Shown here piece after piece: positions 1 through 7,372 of a stretch of DNA of 64,000 bases. The stretch lies in assembly GCA_963717125.1 (NCBI GenBank), contig CAVQVG010000007.1, positions 558,001 through 622,000 of the forward strand, written 5' to 3'. The position numbers and the translations under genes are program-made. The stretch comes from RYN-230 sp963717125 (GTDB lineage Bacteria > Actinomycetota > Actinomycetes > Streptosporangiales > Streptosporangiaceae). The notes below the pieces were generated by a model, which was not told the DNA's origin, did not search any database, and saw nothing but the letters and a program-made list of their open reading frames with translations. How positions within the stretch are numbered: position 1 is the stretch's first letter; every line of letters begins with the position of its first letter.

Positions 1-140
1 GTCGCCGAGACCACCTCCCGCACGCTCGGCAGCTGGTCGCCCACGGCGAGCACCCCCATCCGCAGCGCCTGCCGCACCTGGCGCGCGATCTGCTGGTAGG
101 GCGGCACTCCGGACCGCCCGTCCACCCGGAATCTGATCAT
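1..140 (-). CDS. GntR-family (YtrA-like) transcriptional regulator, N-terminal part
   Basis: Only the first 46 residues are in the window; the gene runs off the left edge. The visible part begins MIRFRVDGRSGVPPYQQIA and continues to GDQLPSVREV, the opening helices of a GntR winged-helix DNA-binding domain. The very short lead-in before the domain and the PPYQQIARQVR pattern resemble the YtrA subfamily, whose members usually repress themselves and a co-transcribed ABC transporter. The ATG start is well placed for the family. A 6-6 bp inverted repeat lies 17 bases upstream and suits an autoregulatory operator. The effector domain and target genes are not visible. Confidence 0.85.
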   Translation of the reverse strand, partial: MIRFRVDGRSGVPPYQQIARQVRQALRMGVLAVGDQLPSVREVVSA

Positions 141-156
141 GCCGATGCTCCAGTGT

Positions 157-170
157 CTTAGAGATCTAAG
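157..170. promoter_or_regulatory. Inverted repeat, likely GntR operator
   Basis: CTTAGA-GA-TCTAAG has perfect 6-bp arms around a 2-base centre and sits in an AT-rich pocket just upstream of the GntR start codon. GntR proteins bind short palindromes of this kind, so autoregulation is the natural reading. This is inference from position and symmetry only. Confidence 0.55.
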
Positions 171-226
171 ATCCTAGAACACCGCCGCGGCCCGCGTCAA
201 CCGACCCGGAGGCTGCCGCGCGCCGG

Positions 227-491
227 TCAGGTGGCCGGGGATTCCGCTCCCTCGCCGGCACCGGCGCGCGGGTCGCGCCGGACGCGAAGCCAGCCGATCA
301 CCGCGGCCGCCGCGGCCAGCCCCAGCGCGAGGTACGGGAAGGCGCTGTACGAGGGCGGGCTGCCCACGCTGGCACAGCTCGGCGAACGGGACGATCAGCG
401 TGATAGAGCCAAGAACCGGGATGGCCACATGACGGAAAGGGGAAAACGAGTCCCGGTGACGGTGCCACATGAAGAACGGAAGAGAGAGCAT
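227..491 (-). pseudogene. Remnant of the C-terminus of an APC-type amino acid permease
   Basis: Reading leftwards, one frame gives MLSLPFFMWHRHRDSFSPF followed by HVAIPVLGSITLIVPFAEL. After about position 370 a second frame gives PPSYSAFPYLALGLAAAAAV and then IGWLRVRRDP, ending at a TGA at 229-227. Together these look like the last loop, last transmembrane helix and basic tail of an APC-superfamily amino acid permease. The N-terminal ten or so helices are absent and the remaining part changes frame once, so this is a decayed fragment. Identification rests on pattern resemblance; a protein search would settle it. Confidence 0.5.
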
Positions 492-575
492 GGTCTGCGC
501 TCTCGCTCGCCACGTCTCCGGATTCTGCCAGCCCCAACCCCCGGTCACCTCGGCGAGGCGGCAGGCGCCCCTACC

Positions 576-700
576 CCTAATCCCCCGCACCTCGGCCCGG
601 CGGCTCCCCCGTCACCCGCCTAATCCCCCCGCACCTCGGCCAGGCGGCTCCCCCGTCACCCGCCTAATCCCCCCGCACCTCGGCCAGGCGGCTGGCCAGG
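576..700. repeat. 43-44 bp tandem repeat derived from the 3' end of the sigma factor gene
   Basis: Units begin at 576, 619 and 663, each starting CCTAATCCCCC. The third unit is the real 3' end of the ECF42 gene, including its stop codon (TAG at 666-664); the other two lie downstream of it. The copies are nearly identical, so the duplication is recent. No gene is visible in the repeated part beyond the stop. Confidence 0.8.
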
Positions 701-1965
701 AACTGGCGTTCGGCATGATTGCTGGTGAGCTCTAGGGCGGCCCGGTACGCTGCCGCGGCCTCGTCCGCGCGGCCCAGCCGGCGGAGCAGGTCTGCCTTGG
801 CGGCCGGCAGGTAGCGGTAGCCGGCCAGCCTGCCGTCCTGCTCCAGGCTGGCCAGTTCGGCCAGGCCGGCGGCCGGGCCGTCCGCCATGGCCAGCGCGAC
901 CGCCCGGTTGAGCGCCACCACCGGGGACGGCCAGGCCCGGCCGAGCAGGTCGTAGAGGCGGACGATCTGCTGCCAGTCGGTGGCCGGGTAGCTGGGCGCC
1001 TGGGCGTGCAGCGCGGCGATCGCTGCCTGCAGCGCGAACCGGCCCGGGCGGCCGCGCAGCGCCTCGCGGACTAGCCGGATGCCCTCGTCGATGGCGGGCC
1101 GGTCCCATTGCGCCCGGTCCTGCTCGTCGAGCAGCAGCAGCCGGCCGTCCGGCGTGCACCGGGTCATCCGCCGGGCGTCGGTGAGCAGGAGCAGCGCGAG
1201 CAGGCCGCGGACCTCCGGCTCGTCCGGCATCAGCGCGCACAGCATGCGGGCCAGGATGACCGCCCGGTCCACCAGATCCGGCCGGACCAGGCCGTCCCCG
1301 CCCGGCGCGGTGTGCCCGGTGGTGTAGAGCAGGTGCACTACCGTGAGCACGGCGTCCAGCCGGTCCGGCAGTTCCGCCGCCCCGGGCACCCGGTAGGCGA
1401 TCCGGGCGGCGGAGATCTTCTTCTTGGCCCGGGTCACCCGGGCCGCCATGGTCGGCTCGGGCACCAGGAACGCCTGGGCGATTTCGGCCGTGGACAGCCC
1501 GCACACCAGCCGTAGCGTCAGCGCCACCTGCGCTTCCCGGGCCAGCGCGGGGTGGCAGCAGGTGAAGACCAGGCGCAGCCGGTCGTCCGGGATCACGGTG
1601 CTCCCCTCCTGCGCCGCTGGCTCGTCCGGCTCCACCAGCAGCGGGAGCTTGCGGCGCAGCGTGGTGTCGCGGCGCAGCAGGTCGATGGCCCGGCGCCGCG
1701 CCGTGGTCGTCAGCCAGGCCCCGGGATTGCGCGGCACGCCCTGCTCGGACCAGGCCTCCAGCGCCGACACGTAGGCGTCCTGCACGCACTCCTCGGCCAG
1801 GTCCAGGTCCCCGGCGACGCGCGCCGTCGCGGCGAGCACGTAGGCCCACTCGCGACGGTGCGCATCGGCCACGGCAGCCGCCGCGGCTGGACGGTCCCTC
1901 CCGGCCCCCGATCTGGTGCCGGGCCCGAGGTCAGCGGGAGGGCCGCCCGGGGTGGAACAGGTCAC
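664..1965 (-). CDS. RNA polymerase sigma factor, ECF42 group
   Basis: 433-residue extracytoplasmic-function sigma factor. Region 2 is seen at roughly residues 40-100 (YVLAATARVAGDLDLAEECV, ending in AWLTTTARRRAIDLLRRD). Region 4 covers about 145-200 (LRLVCGLSTAEIAQAFLVPE, PTMAARVTRAKKKI). A long C-terminal TPR-like extension of about 220 residues follows, with the LLLLTDARR and VVALNRAVALAMADGPAAGL motifs typical of ECF42. Members of this group lack an anti-sigma factor and are encoded next to DGPF (YCII-like) proteins, as here: the DGPF gene lies directly upstream with a 4-base ATGA overlap. The ATG start sits on that overlap. Target genes are not evident in the window. Confidence 0.92.
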   Translation of the reverse strand: MTCSTPGGPPADLGPGTRSGAGRDRPAAAAAVADAHRREWAYVLAATARVAGDLDLAEECVQDAYVSALEAWSEQGVPRNPGAWLTTTARRRAIDLLRRDTTLRRKLPLLVEPDEPAAQEGSTVIPDDRLRLVFTCCHPALAREAQVALTLRLVCGLSTAEIAQAFLVPEPTMAARVTRAKKKISAARIAYRVPGAAELPDRLDAVLTVVHLLYTTGHTAPGGDGLVRPDLVDRAVILARMLCALMPDEPEVRGLLALLLLTDARRMTRCTPDGRLLLLDEQDRAQWDRPAIDEGIRLVREALRGRPGRFALQAAIAALHAQAPSYPATDWQQIVRLYDLLGRAWPSPVVALNRAVALAMADGPAAGLAELASLEQDGRLAGYRYLPAAKADLLRRLGRADEAAAAYRAALELTSNHAERQFLASRLAEVRGD

Positions 1966-2309
1966 CCCTGGTCGAAGACCATGATCGGCCGCACTTCGAC
2001 CCCGCCGAACCGGGCCGGGGTCAGCTTGGCGATCTCCAGCGCGTGGTCCAGGTCACGGGCCTCGATGAGGTAATAGCCGCCGAGGGCTTCCTTGGTCTCC
2101 GCGAACGGGCCGTCGGTCACCACGTCGTTGCGGATGCTGGTGGCCGTGCTGGTCGGCTGCAGGGCCCGGCCCTCGACGATCTTCCCGCCCTTCTCCCCCA
2201 CTTGCCCGGCGAACCGGTTGTGCGCGTCCATCACCTGCTGAAACACATCGGGCGTGGCGGTCGCGTACGCGTTCTCGTCCTCGAAAATCAGAATCAGGTA
2301 CTCAGCCAT
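1962..2309 (-). CDS. YCII-related DGPF-domain protein, partner of the ECF42 sigma factor
   Basis: 115-residue cytoplasmic protein of the YCII/DGPF fold. It starts MAEYLILIFEDENAYA and has DGPFAETKEALGGYYLIEA in the middle, the motif that names the family; the C-terminus ends EVRPIMVFDQG. DGPF proteins are consistently paired with ECF42 sigma factors and are thought to influence sigma activity, but a biochemical role is not established. It is translationally coupled to the sigma gene by an ATGA overlap. A second copy of the same pair occurs at 44739-46407. Confidence 0.9.
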   Translation of the reverse strand: MAEYLILIFEDENAYATATPDVFQQVMDAHNRFAGQVGEKGGKIVEGRALQPTSTATSIRNDVVTDGPFAETKEALGGYYLIEARDLDHALEIAKLTPARFGGVEVRPIMVFDQG

Positions 2310-2439
2310 GACGGCAGCTCCTTCGGTGTCTCGACTCGTCCGTCACCTAACCCGACGAACGACCCTCCCCGGAATCGACAACCACTACCGTGCCCAGCAT
2401 GGCCGGCCAGCATGAACACGGCGTGACGGGCCCAGCCGG

Positions 2440-3123
2440 TCAGCAGTGCCAGGTGGCGGCGGCGGTGGCCCGCTCGGCCTGGGCCCGGAGGGACTGGACG
2501 GCAGCCGCCGGGTCGTCCGCGTGGTAGACCGCCGAGCCCGCGACGAACACGTCCGCACCCGCCTCGGCGCAGCGCTCGATGGTGTGCTCGCTCACCCCGC
2601 CGTCCACCTGGAGCCACACCGCGGCGCCGTGCCGGCTGACCAGGTCGCGGGCCCGGCGCAGCTTGGGCAGCACCATGTCCAGGAACGGCTGGCCGCCGAA
2701 CCCCGGTTCGACCGTCATCAGCAGCAGCAGGTCGAACTCGGGCAGGAGGTCCTCGTACGGCTCGACCGGGGTGGTCGGGTTGACCGCGAGCCCGGCGCGG
2801 GCACCGGCCGACCGGATCATCCGCAGCGTCCGCACCGGTGCGGTGACCGCCTCGGCGTGGATGGTCACGTTCCGCGCCCCGGCCTCCGCGTAGCCGGGCG
2901 CCCAGCGGTCCGGGTCCTCGATCATCAGATGGCAGTCCAGCGGCAGCCCGGCGTGCTTGAGCAGCGCCTCGACCACCGGCAGGCCGAGGGTGAGGTTGGG
3001 CACGAAGTGGTTGTCCATGACATCCACGTGCAGCCAGTCAGCCACGCCGGTGACCGCGGCCGCCTCGTCGGCCAGCCGGGCGAAATCCGCGGACAGGATG
3101 CTGGGAGCCATCTGCACGGGCAT
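2440..3123 (-). CDS. rpe: Ribulose-phosphate 3-epimerase
   Basis: Interconverts ribulose 5-phosphate and xylulose 5-phosphate in the pentose phosphate pathway. The 227-residue TIM barrel shows APSILSADFARL at the first strand, HVDVMDNHFVPNLTLG (metal and phosphate region), CHLMIEDPDRW, MTVEPGFGGQPF and LQVDGGVSEHT with the catalytic aspartate. The open frame extends far upstream, but family alignment places the start at the ATG of MPVQMAPSIL. It follows rsmB in the same direction across the DUF2786 gene, the order common in actinobacteria. Confidence 0.95.
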   Translation of the reverse strand: MPVQMAPSILSADFARLADEAAAVTGVADWLHVDVMDNHFVPNLTLGLPVVEALLKHAGLPLDCHLMIEDPDRWAPGYAEAGARNVTIHAEAVTAPVRTLRMIRSAGARAGLAVNPTTPVEPYEDLLPEFDLLLLMTVEPGFGGQPFLDMVLPKLRRARDLVSRHGAAVWLQVDGGVSEHTIERCAEAGADVFVAGSAVYHADDPAAAVQSLRAQAERATAAATWHC

Positions 3124-3306
3124 ATGCCCGAGTCTAGGCGGCGGGACTGCTCCCCCGCGGGGGAGCAGCCGGGTGAAGCTGCCGCCCCCCGGGCGGATTG
3201 GTGGGACGGTAGGGTGCGGCCAGTAGCCGCGCACCGGCACACTGTCACCGCCGCCGGATATGGTTCGAGCACATGTTCGATTCTTTGTCCGGACAGGAGG
3301 AGCTTC

Positions 3307-4119
3307 GTGACTCAGCAAACCGCGGGCCGCCATCCCGAGGGCGGCTCTCCGGGGGACAGCGCTCCGGTTGACAGCGCGGGCGCGGGGCCGGAGGCGGCCG
3401 CCGCGCTGCTCGCCCGGGTGCGCAAGCTGCTGGCCAAGGCGGAAGCCGAGGGGGTCACGCCTGACGAGGCGCAGGCGCTGACGGCCAAGGCGGCCGAGCT
3501 GATGGCGAAATACGGCATCGACCGGGCGCTGCTGGCCGCGCGGCGGCCGGAGACCGACCGGCCGGCCGACCGGAAGGTGGACATCGACAACCCGTGGGCC
3601 CGGATTCAGGCGCATCTGCTCTGCGGCCTGGCCTCGGCGCTGCGCTGCCAGTGCGTGATCCTCCCCCGGCCGGGCCCGGGCAGCCGCATCCACATCTTCG
3701 GTTTCGCCTCCGACATCGAGCGCACCGACGTGCTGTACACCTCCCTGCTGCTGCAGATGTGGCATGGCCTGGCCGCCGCCCAGGTCCCCGGCTGGAGCCG
3801 CAGCCCGCGGGCCTGGCGGCGCAGCTGGCTGCTCGGCTTCACCTCCGCGGTGGTATCCCGGGTCCGCGCCGCCGAGCACCAGGTCATCAGCCAGGCCACC
3901 GCGCCGGGGGCGGCCGGTGAGCGGACCGCCCTGGTGCTGGCCGACCGGTCGTACGTGATCACGCAGAACATCGAGCACGCTTACCCGGTCACCCGCAAGA
4001 CCCGGGTGACCTATTCCGGCAGCGGGTACGGAGCCGGCTACACCGAGGGGCAGAAGGCGGACATCGGGTCGGCCCGGCTGCGCACCAGGACCGGGCGCGC
4101 GCTGAGCCGCGCCCAGTAG
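3307..4119 (+). CDS. DUF2786 domain-containing protein
   Basis: 270 residues. The N-terminal third carries a DUF2786 helix-turn-helix-like segment (LLARVRKLLAKAEAEGVTP, then LTAKAAELMAKYGIDRALL). The middle has LRCQCVILPR and FGFASDIERTDVLYTSLLLQ, and the C-terminus is basic. The domain is common in actinobacteria and phages; no function is established. The GTG start at 3307 is preceded by a strong AGGAGG at 3295-3300, which overrides the longer upstream frame. It is the only plus-strand gene in this housekeeping block and is convergent with rsmB. Confidence 0.85.
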   Translation: MTQQTAGRHPEGGSPGDSAPVDSAGAGPEAAAALLARVRKLLAKAEAEGVTPDEAQALTAKAAELMAKYGIDRALLAARRPETDRPADRKVDIDNPWARIQAHLLCGLASALRCQCVILPRPGPGSRIHIFGFASDIERTDVLYTSLLLQMWHGLAAAQVPGWSRSPRAWRRSWLLGFTSAVVSRVRAAEHQVISQATAPGAAGERTALVLADRSYVITQNIEHAYPVTRKTRVTYSGSGYGAGYTEGQKADIGSARLRTRTGRALSRAQ

Positions 4120-4185
4120 CAGGCCGCCCGGCCGGGCGGCGCTGTCCCGCCGGCCGCTGCGGTCCCGGCGCCGTCCCCGGTTCCG

Positions 4186-5520
4186 CTAGCCGCGGCGGCG
4201 CAGCAGGGCCAGGAAGATCGCGTCCGTGCCGTGCCGGTGCGGCCAGAACTGCGCGTACCGGCTGCCCGGCTCCGGGCCGCGCAGCCCCGGCACCTCGGCC
4301 AGCACCGCGGGCGCGTCCAGCACCTCCACATCGTCCCGGTCGCCCAGCACGTCGGCCAGCACCTCGCGGGTCTCGGCCAGGTGCGGTGAGCAGGTTACGT
4401 AGCCGACCACCCCGCCCGGCCGGGCCGCGTCCAGCGCGCTGCGCAGCAGGCGGCGCTGCAACCCACCCAGCGCCTGGACGTCCCCGGGTGACTTGCGCCA
4501 CCGGGCCTCCGGACGCCGCCGCAGCGCGCCGATGCCGGTGCACGGCACGTCGGCCAGCACCCGGTCGAACGCGCCGGCCCGCCAGGGTGGCTGGCCGCCG
4601 TCCGCCGCCACCGCGGCCGCTGCCCCGGTGATCTGCACCGCGTCGCGGGCCAGCCGGGCCCGGTGCGGGCGCGCGTCCGCCGCCAGCAGGTGCGCCCCGC
4701 GCTGCGCGGCCAGCCCGGCCAGCAGCCTCGCCTTGCCGCCCGGCCCGGCGCACATGTCCAGCCACCGGCGGTCCTGGCCGGCCACCGTGACCCGGGCGAC
4801 CGCGATCGCGGCCAGCTGACTGGCTTCATCCTGGACCGCGGCGCGCCGCTGCCGCACCGCCATGATGGCGCCCGGATCCCCGCTCTCCAGATAGGCACCG
4901 AACGCCGACCACTGGGCTGGTGTCACGCCCTCGGTGCCCAGTTCTGCCGGGTCGGCGAGCCCGGGCACGGCACACAGCGTGACCCTCGGCCTGATGCCGT
5001 CCGCGGCCAGGGCGGCCTCAGTCTCGGCCAGCTCGCCGCGGCTGTCCTCGCCGAGCGCGTCGGCCAGCGCCGCCGCCAGCCACCGCGGGTGGCTGTACCG
5101 GATCGCGAGGTGGCCGAGCGGATCGGTGTCCCGGGGTGGCGCGGCCACCCCGATCCAGGTCTCCAGGTCACGGCTGGCCACCCGGCGGAGCACCGCGTTG
5201 ACGAAGCAGGCCGACCGCTGGCCGGCCAGGTCCCGGGCCAGGTCGACCGAGGTGGCCACGGCGGCGTGCGAGCGGACCCGGGTGGCGAGCAACTGATGGG
5301 CGCCGAGCCGGAGCACTTCGCGCAGCGGGGGGTCGATCCGGTCCAGGCTGCGGTCGCTGCACACCCCGAGGATCGCGTCGTACGTGCCGCGGCCGCGCAG
5401 CGTGCCGTAGGTGAGCTCGGTGGTCAGCGCGGCGTCCCGGCCCTCCAGCCCGCGCTGGGCCAGCACCGAGGGCAGCAGCAGGTTGGCGTAGGCGTCGCGC
5501 TGCTCGACGGCGATCAGCAC
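4186..5520 (-). CDS. rsmB: 16S rRNA (cytosine(967)-C5)-methyltransferase RsmB, start region out of frame
   Basis: SAM-dependent m5C methyltransferase of the RsmB/Sun family. An N-terminal NusB-like RNA-binding domain spans about residues 1-130. The Rossmann methyltransferase has CAGPGGKA (SAM site), DVPCTGIGALRRRPEARW (motif IV cysteine) and YVTCSPHLAETREV (motif VI catalytic cysteine). The first usable in-frame start is GTG at 5520, but conserved residues DPARRAAYD lie just upstream in the same frame with no start codon. The expected ATG is at 5770, one base after the fmt stop, in another frame. The frame change falls in the repeat-rich leader at about 5590-5680. Either the leader carries indels or sequence errors, or translation starts late. 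Confidence 0.88.
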   Translation of the reverse strand: MLIAVEQRDAYANLLLPSVLAQRGLEGRDAALTTELTYGTLRGRGTYDAILGVCSDRSLDRIDPPLREVLRLGAHQLLATRVRSHAAVATSVDLARDLAGQRSACFVNAVLRRVASRDLETWIGVAAPPRDTDPLGHLAIRYSHPRWLAAALADALGEDSRGELAETEAALAADGIRPRVTLCAVPGLADPAELGTEGVTPAQWSAFGAYLESGDPGAIMAVRQRRAAVQDEASQLAAIAVARVTVAGQDRRWLDMCAGPGGKARLLAGLAAQRGAHLLAADARPHRARLARDAVQITGAAAAVAADGGQPPWRAGAFDRVLADVPCTGIGALRRRPEARWRKSPGDVQALGGLQRRLLRSALDAARPGGVVGYVTCSPHLAETREVLADVLGDRDDVEVLDAPAVLAEVPGLRGPEPGSRYAQFWPHRHGTDAIFLALLRRRG

Positions 5521-5606
5521 GTCATAGGCCGCCCGGCGGGCTGGGTCGGAGCGCTGCGGCCGGGCCGCCCGGGGCGGCTGGCCGGTGCGCGGCGGCTGGC
5601 GGCCGC

Positions 5607-5680
5607 GGGCGGCTGACCGGCCGCGGCGGCTGACCGGCCGCGGGCGGCTGACCGGCCGCGGGCGGCTGACCGGCGCGCGG
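5607..5680. repeat. 18-bp tandem repeat in the rsmB leader, one unit 17 bp
   Basis: Four units of GCGGCTGACCGGCCGCGG type; the GGCTGACC core recurs at 5611, 5628, 5646 and 5664. Spacing is 17, 18, 18, so one unit has lost a base. On the minus strand the 18-bp units encode AGQPPA in the frame that starts at ATG 5770. This is a natural slippage site and lies exactly where the rsmB reading frame is broken. Confidence 0.8.
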
Positions 5681-5771
5681 TGGGGCGCCGCGTGGAGGCT
5701 GGCTGCCGCGGCGCTGCGACCCGCCGCGGTGCGGCTGGCCGGTGCGGCCCTGCTCGCTCGGCGCCGCCATC

Positions 5772-6752
5772 TCAGGCCAGCACCACGGCGGGCTGGCGCA
5801 GACCGCGGGCCCAGTCCGCGGCCTTCATCCGCCGCTTGCCCGGCGCCTGCACGTCGCCCAGCTCGACCGGGCTGGTGGCCGTGCCGACCAGCACCGACGT
5901 CCGCAGCAGGCGCAGCTCACCGGGCGCGAGTGGGCCGGCCACGTCCGCCGGGGCGTCCGGGGTGGTCGCGGTGGTCGCGGTGGTCGGTGCGGTCGCGGTG
6001 GGCGGTGCGGTCAGCGGCCAGAGCTTGATCCTGGCCTCGCCGAGCGTGGTCCACGCGCCCGGGCTGGGCGTGCAGGCCCGGATTCGCCGGTCCACGGCCA
6101 GCGCAGGCTCGTCCCAGCGCACCCGGGCATCGTCAATCGTGATCTTGGGCGCCAGGCTCACTCCCTCGGCTGGCTGGGGCCGCGCTTCGAGCTGCCCGGA
6201 CTCGATCCCGTCCAGCGTCGCGACCAGCAGGCCGGCCCCGGACACGGCCAGCCGGTCCAGCAGGTCACCGGCGGTGTCCCGGGGGCTGATCGGCTCGGTC
6301 AGCACGCCGTACACCGGCCCGGCATCCAGTTCACGGACGATCTGGAAGGTGGTCGCCCCGGTCAGGTCGTCGCCGTGCAGGATGGCGTGCTGCACCGGGG
6401 CCGCGCCACGCCACGCCGGGAGCAGCGAGAAATGCAGGTTGACCCAGCCGTGCTTGGGGATGTCCAGCGCGGACTGCGGGAGCAGCGCGCCGTACGCGGT
6501 CACCGGGCAGCAGTCCGGGGCGATGGCCCGCAGCCGGCTGAGGAATTCCTCGTCCCGCACCCGGGCCGGCTTGAGCACCTCGATCCCGGCCCCGGCCGCG
6601 CGCTCGGCGACGGGGCTCGGCACCTGGTGCAGGCCACGGCCTGCCGGGGCGTCCGGGCGGGTCACCACGGCCACCACCTCGTGCTGGGAGGCCAGCAGCG
6701 CGTCCAGCGCGGGCACGGCAGCCTGCGGGGTCCCCGCGAACACCAGTCGCAT
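5772..6752 (-). CDS. fmt: Methionyl-tRNA formyltransferase
   Basis: Formylates initiator Met-tRNA using 10-formyltetrahydrofolate. The 326 residues show MRLVFAGTPQAAVPALDALL, VTAYGALLPQ, and the catalytic region WVNLHFSLLPAWRGAAPVQ with the asparagine-histidine pair, then DAGPVYG. The C-terminal oligonucleotide-binding domain is interrupted near residues 248-275 by an Ala/Thr/Pro stretch (TATAPTTATTATTPDAPADV) encoded by short repeats. It lies 9 bases after def and 1 base before the presumed rsmB start, the usual def-fmt-rsmB arrangement. Confidence 0.96.
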   Translation of the reverse strand: MRLVFAGTPQAAVPALDALLASQHEVVAVVTRPDAPAGRGLHQVPSPVAERAAGAGIEVLKPARVRDEEFLSRLRAIAPDCCPVTAYGALLPQSALDIPKHGWVNLHFSLLPAWRGAAPVQHAILHGDDLTGATTFQIVRELDAGPVYGVLTEPISPRDTAGDLLDRLAVSGAGLLVATLDGIESGQLEARPQPAEGVSLAPKITIDDARVRWDEPALAVDRRIRACTPSPGAWTTLGEARIKLWPLTAPPTATAPTTATTATTPDAPADVAGPLAPGELRLLRTSVLVGTATSPVELGDVQAPGKRRMKAADWARGLRQPAVVLA

Positions 6753-6761
6753 GCGGCCGCC

Positions 6762-7271
6762 CTATAGCGCCTTCCCGCTGGTCGGGTGGGGCGAGGCCCG
6801 GATCTCCGGGATGGGCTCACCCCACCACTCCGCCTCGCGGATCGCCTTGTTGGCCAGCTTGCGCTGCTGCGGATCGAGCCGGTCGATGAACAGCACCCCG
6901 TCGAGGTGATCGGACTCGTGCTGCACGCACCGGGCCAGTTGCCCGGTGCCCTCGACGGTGACCGGGTCGCCGTACATGTTGAAGCCCTTGGCCACCGCGC
7001 CGTAGGCGCGCAGCGTCGGGAAGGCCAGGCCGGGGAAGGACAGGCAGCCCTCGTCGTCGGTCTCGGTCTCGTCCGACAGGTCCAGCGACGGGTTGATCAG
7101 GTGCCCGAGCTCATCGTCCACGTAGTAGGTGAAGACCCGCAGACCCACGCCGATCTGCGGCGCGGCCAGGCCGAGGCCGGGGGCGTCCAGCATCGTGTCG
7201 GTGAGATCTTTGACCAGCTTGCGCAGCTCGGCATCGAAGTCGCGGACCGGCTCGGCCGGGGTGCGCAACAC
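6762..7271 (-). CDS. def: Peptide deformylase, N-terminus uncertain
   Basis: Removes the formyl group from nascent proteins. Motif 1 GLGLAAPQIG, motif 2 EGCLSFPG with the metal-binding cysteine, and motif 3 QHESDHLDG with the HExxH-type zinc/iron site are all present. The only canonical in-frame start is GTG 7271, but the family N-terminus PIRIFGDP lies in frame just before it, downstream of a TAA and without a start codon. An ATG at 7317 behind AGAAGG would fit if one base in the GTGCGCC that follows were removed. Hence the gene probably extends to 7317 with a one-base frame error, or it is truncated. Confidence 0.9.
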   Translation of the reverse strand: MLRTPAEPVRDFDAELRKLVKDLTDTMLDAPGLGLAAPQIGVGLRVFTYYVDDELGHLINPSLDLSDETETDDEGCLSFPGLAFPTLRAYGAVAKGFNMYGDPVTVEGTGQLARCVQHESDHLDGVLFIDRLDPQQRKLANKAIREAEWWGEPIPEIRASPHPTSGKAL

Positions 7272-7372
7272 CGGGTCGCCGAAGATGCGGATCGGCTTGA
7301 CGCTGATGGCGCACCATCCTTCTGCTCCGTGCCCTCGCTCACGAAGGTCACCTGGGTGTTACCTGACCAAGT

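Noticed and set aside
231..735. Plus-strand frames over the left-end repeats
   Set aside because: Pro/Arg-rich translations of the 43-44 bp repeats and of the permease remnant; no start signals or domains.
3124..3978. Upstream extension of rpe on the minus strand
   Set aside because: It lies antisense to the DUF2786 gene and has no similarity; the family start is at 3123.
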